DNA of 64,000 nucleotides, from positions 186,001 through 250,000 of the forward strand of contig CAZFRM010000001.1 of the NCBI GenBank assembly GCA_964521255.1. The letters are read 5' to 3'. The DNA comes from ZC4RG29 sp964521255 (lineage in GTDB: Bacteria > Bacteroidota > Bacteroidia > Cytophagales > Cyclobacteriaceae). Position 1 is the stretch's first letter. The number at the start of each line of letters is the position of its first letter. The translations under genes and the position numbers were made by a program. Positions 63,765 through 64,000 of this stretch are shown one piece after another. Under the pieces are notes generated by a model. It ran no database searches, was not told the DNA's origin, and worked only from the letters and a program-made list of their open reading frames with translations.

Positions 63765-63957
63765 TCATCCATCTATATGAGTTAAAAAATTCCATCGTCT
63801 ATCGCCATTCTTATAAAATCCTGCACTTGAATACGCGTAATCTCCCGCATACTTAAAAAGTCCTGCTTTTACAGGATTGTTATGAATATAATAAACTCGG
63901 CGTGTTGTTTTGCCTACACGCGCATTCTGATTTTATATTCTCGTTTATATCGGTCAT
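63765..63957 (-). pseudogene. REP-associated transposase with internal deletion
   Basis: The ATG at 63957 opens MTDINENIKSECACRQNN, the N-terminal of the transposase, and then jumps at about 63893 into the final third (YIHNNPVKAGL ... SSAGFYKNGDRRWNF). The HUH region is deleted, so it is inactive. The C-terminal part is almost identical to the copy at 62557. Confidence 0.8.
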
Positions 63958-64000
63958 TCACACAACAGGTAAACATTTATCAGGGAGATTCTTAAATAGA

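Noticed and set aside
57085..63957. Calling the repeats integron attC sites outright
   Set aside because: Layout fits, but I cannot find paired R'/R'' core boxes or an integron integrase, while a REP-type transposase is present.

Overview
The window looks like a chromosomal segment of a Bacteroidota bacterium, most likely a Cytophagales-type relative. The signs are a large adhesin-like protein with a type IX secretion C-terminal sorting domain, LytS/LytTR two-component genes, WbqC, a DUF3127 protein, many lipoproteins, poor Shine-Dalgarno sequences and TAnnTTTG-type -7 boxes. I made the taxonomic call by eye from protein families; no marker-gene search was possible.

Layout. 1-6.3 kb: the 5' part of an FtsX-type ABC permease, an Omp85-like barrel, a PadR regulator with its membrane partner, and a class A acid phosphatase. 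6.4-9.1 kb: a 143-bp MITE-like element with target duplications, tRNA-Pro(CGG), palindromic repeats, a complete hipB-hipS-hipT tripartite toxin-antitoxin operon and a decayed small antitoxin gene. 9.1-17.9 kb: a rhodanese/vanadium-haloperoxidase operon, a beta-helix T9SS cargo gene and a miniature relic of a second one, then two tandem LytS-type kinases (with a relic of a lost response regulator between them) and a LytTR regulator. The same two-repeat operator-like block lies upstream of the rhodanese operon and upstream of the first kinase.

17.9-38.3 kb is an AT-rich accessory island bounded by tRNA-Ser. It carries a three-gene cassette (DUF3127 OB-fold protein; 1439-aa fusion of PD-(D/E)XK nuclease, UPF1/Dna2-like helicase and methyltransferase; AlkB-type dioxygenase), several orphan proteins including an 804-aa multi-zinc-ribbon protein, decayed toxin-antitoxin genes, a tyrosine integrase fragment and a Fic AMP-transferase gene with three 24-bp-spaced operators. 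At its edge is the most unusual object in the window: a tandem array in which tRNA-Ser(TGA) or a tRNA-Ser-like copy, encoded CCA included, abuts the ATG of an 80-aa GIY-YIG nuclease gene, three times in a row with a 375-bp period. The extra tRNA copies carry palindromic insertions in the anticodon loop and T loop, and further relics of the same unit lie kilobases away on the other side of the Fic and Hip genes.

38.3-56.8 kb is ordinary core genome: YihY, a thioesterase, MltG, TsaC, WbqC, ClpC, a VWA protein, RarA, Era, initiator tRNA (followed by two palindrome-bearing partial copies), Der, a small lipoprotein, a SprT-like protein, MurQ and an amino-sugar kinase (cell-wall recycling), a cytochrome b5-like protein, an RDD protein and a renal-type dipeptidase. 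56.8-64 kb is a low-density zone of single same-strand genes, each with an imperfect-palindrome repeat at its 3' side, one intact REP-associated tyrosine transposase and three truncated relatives.
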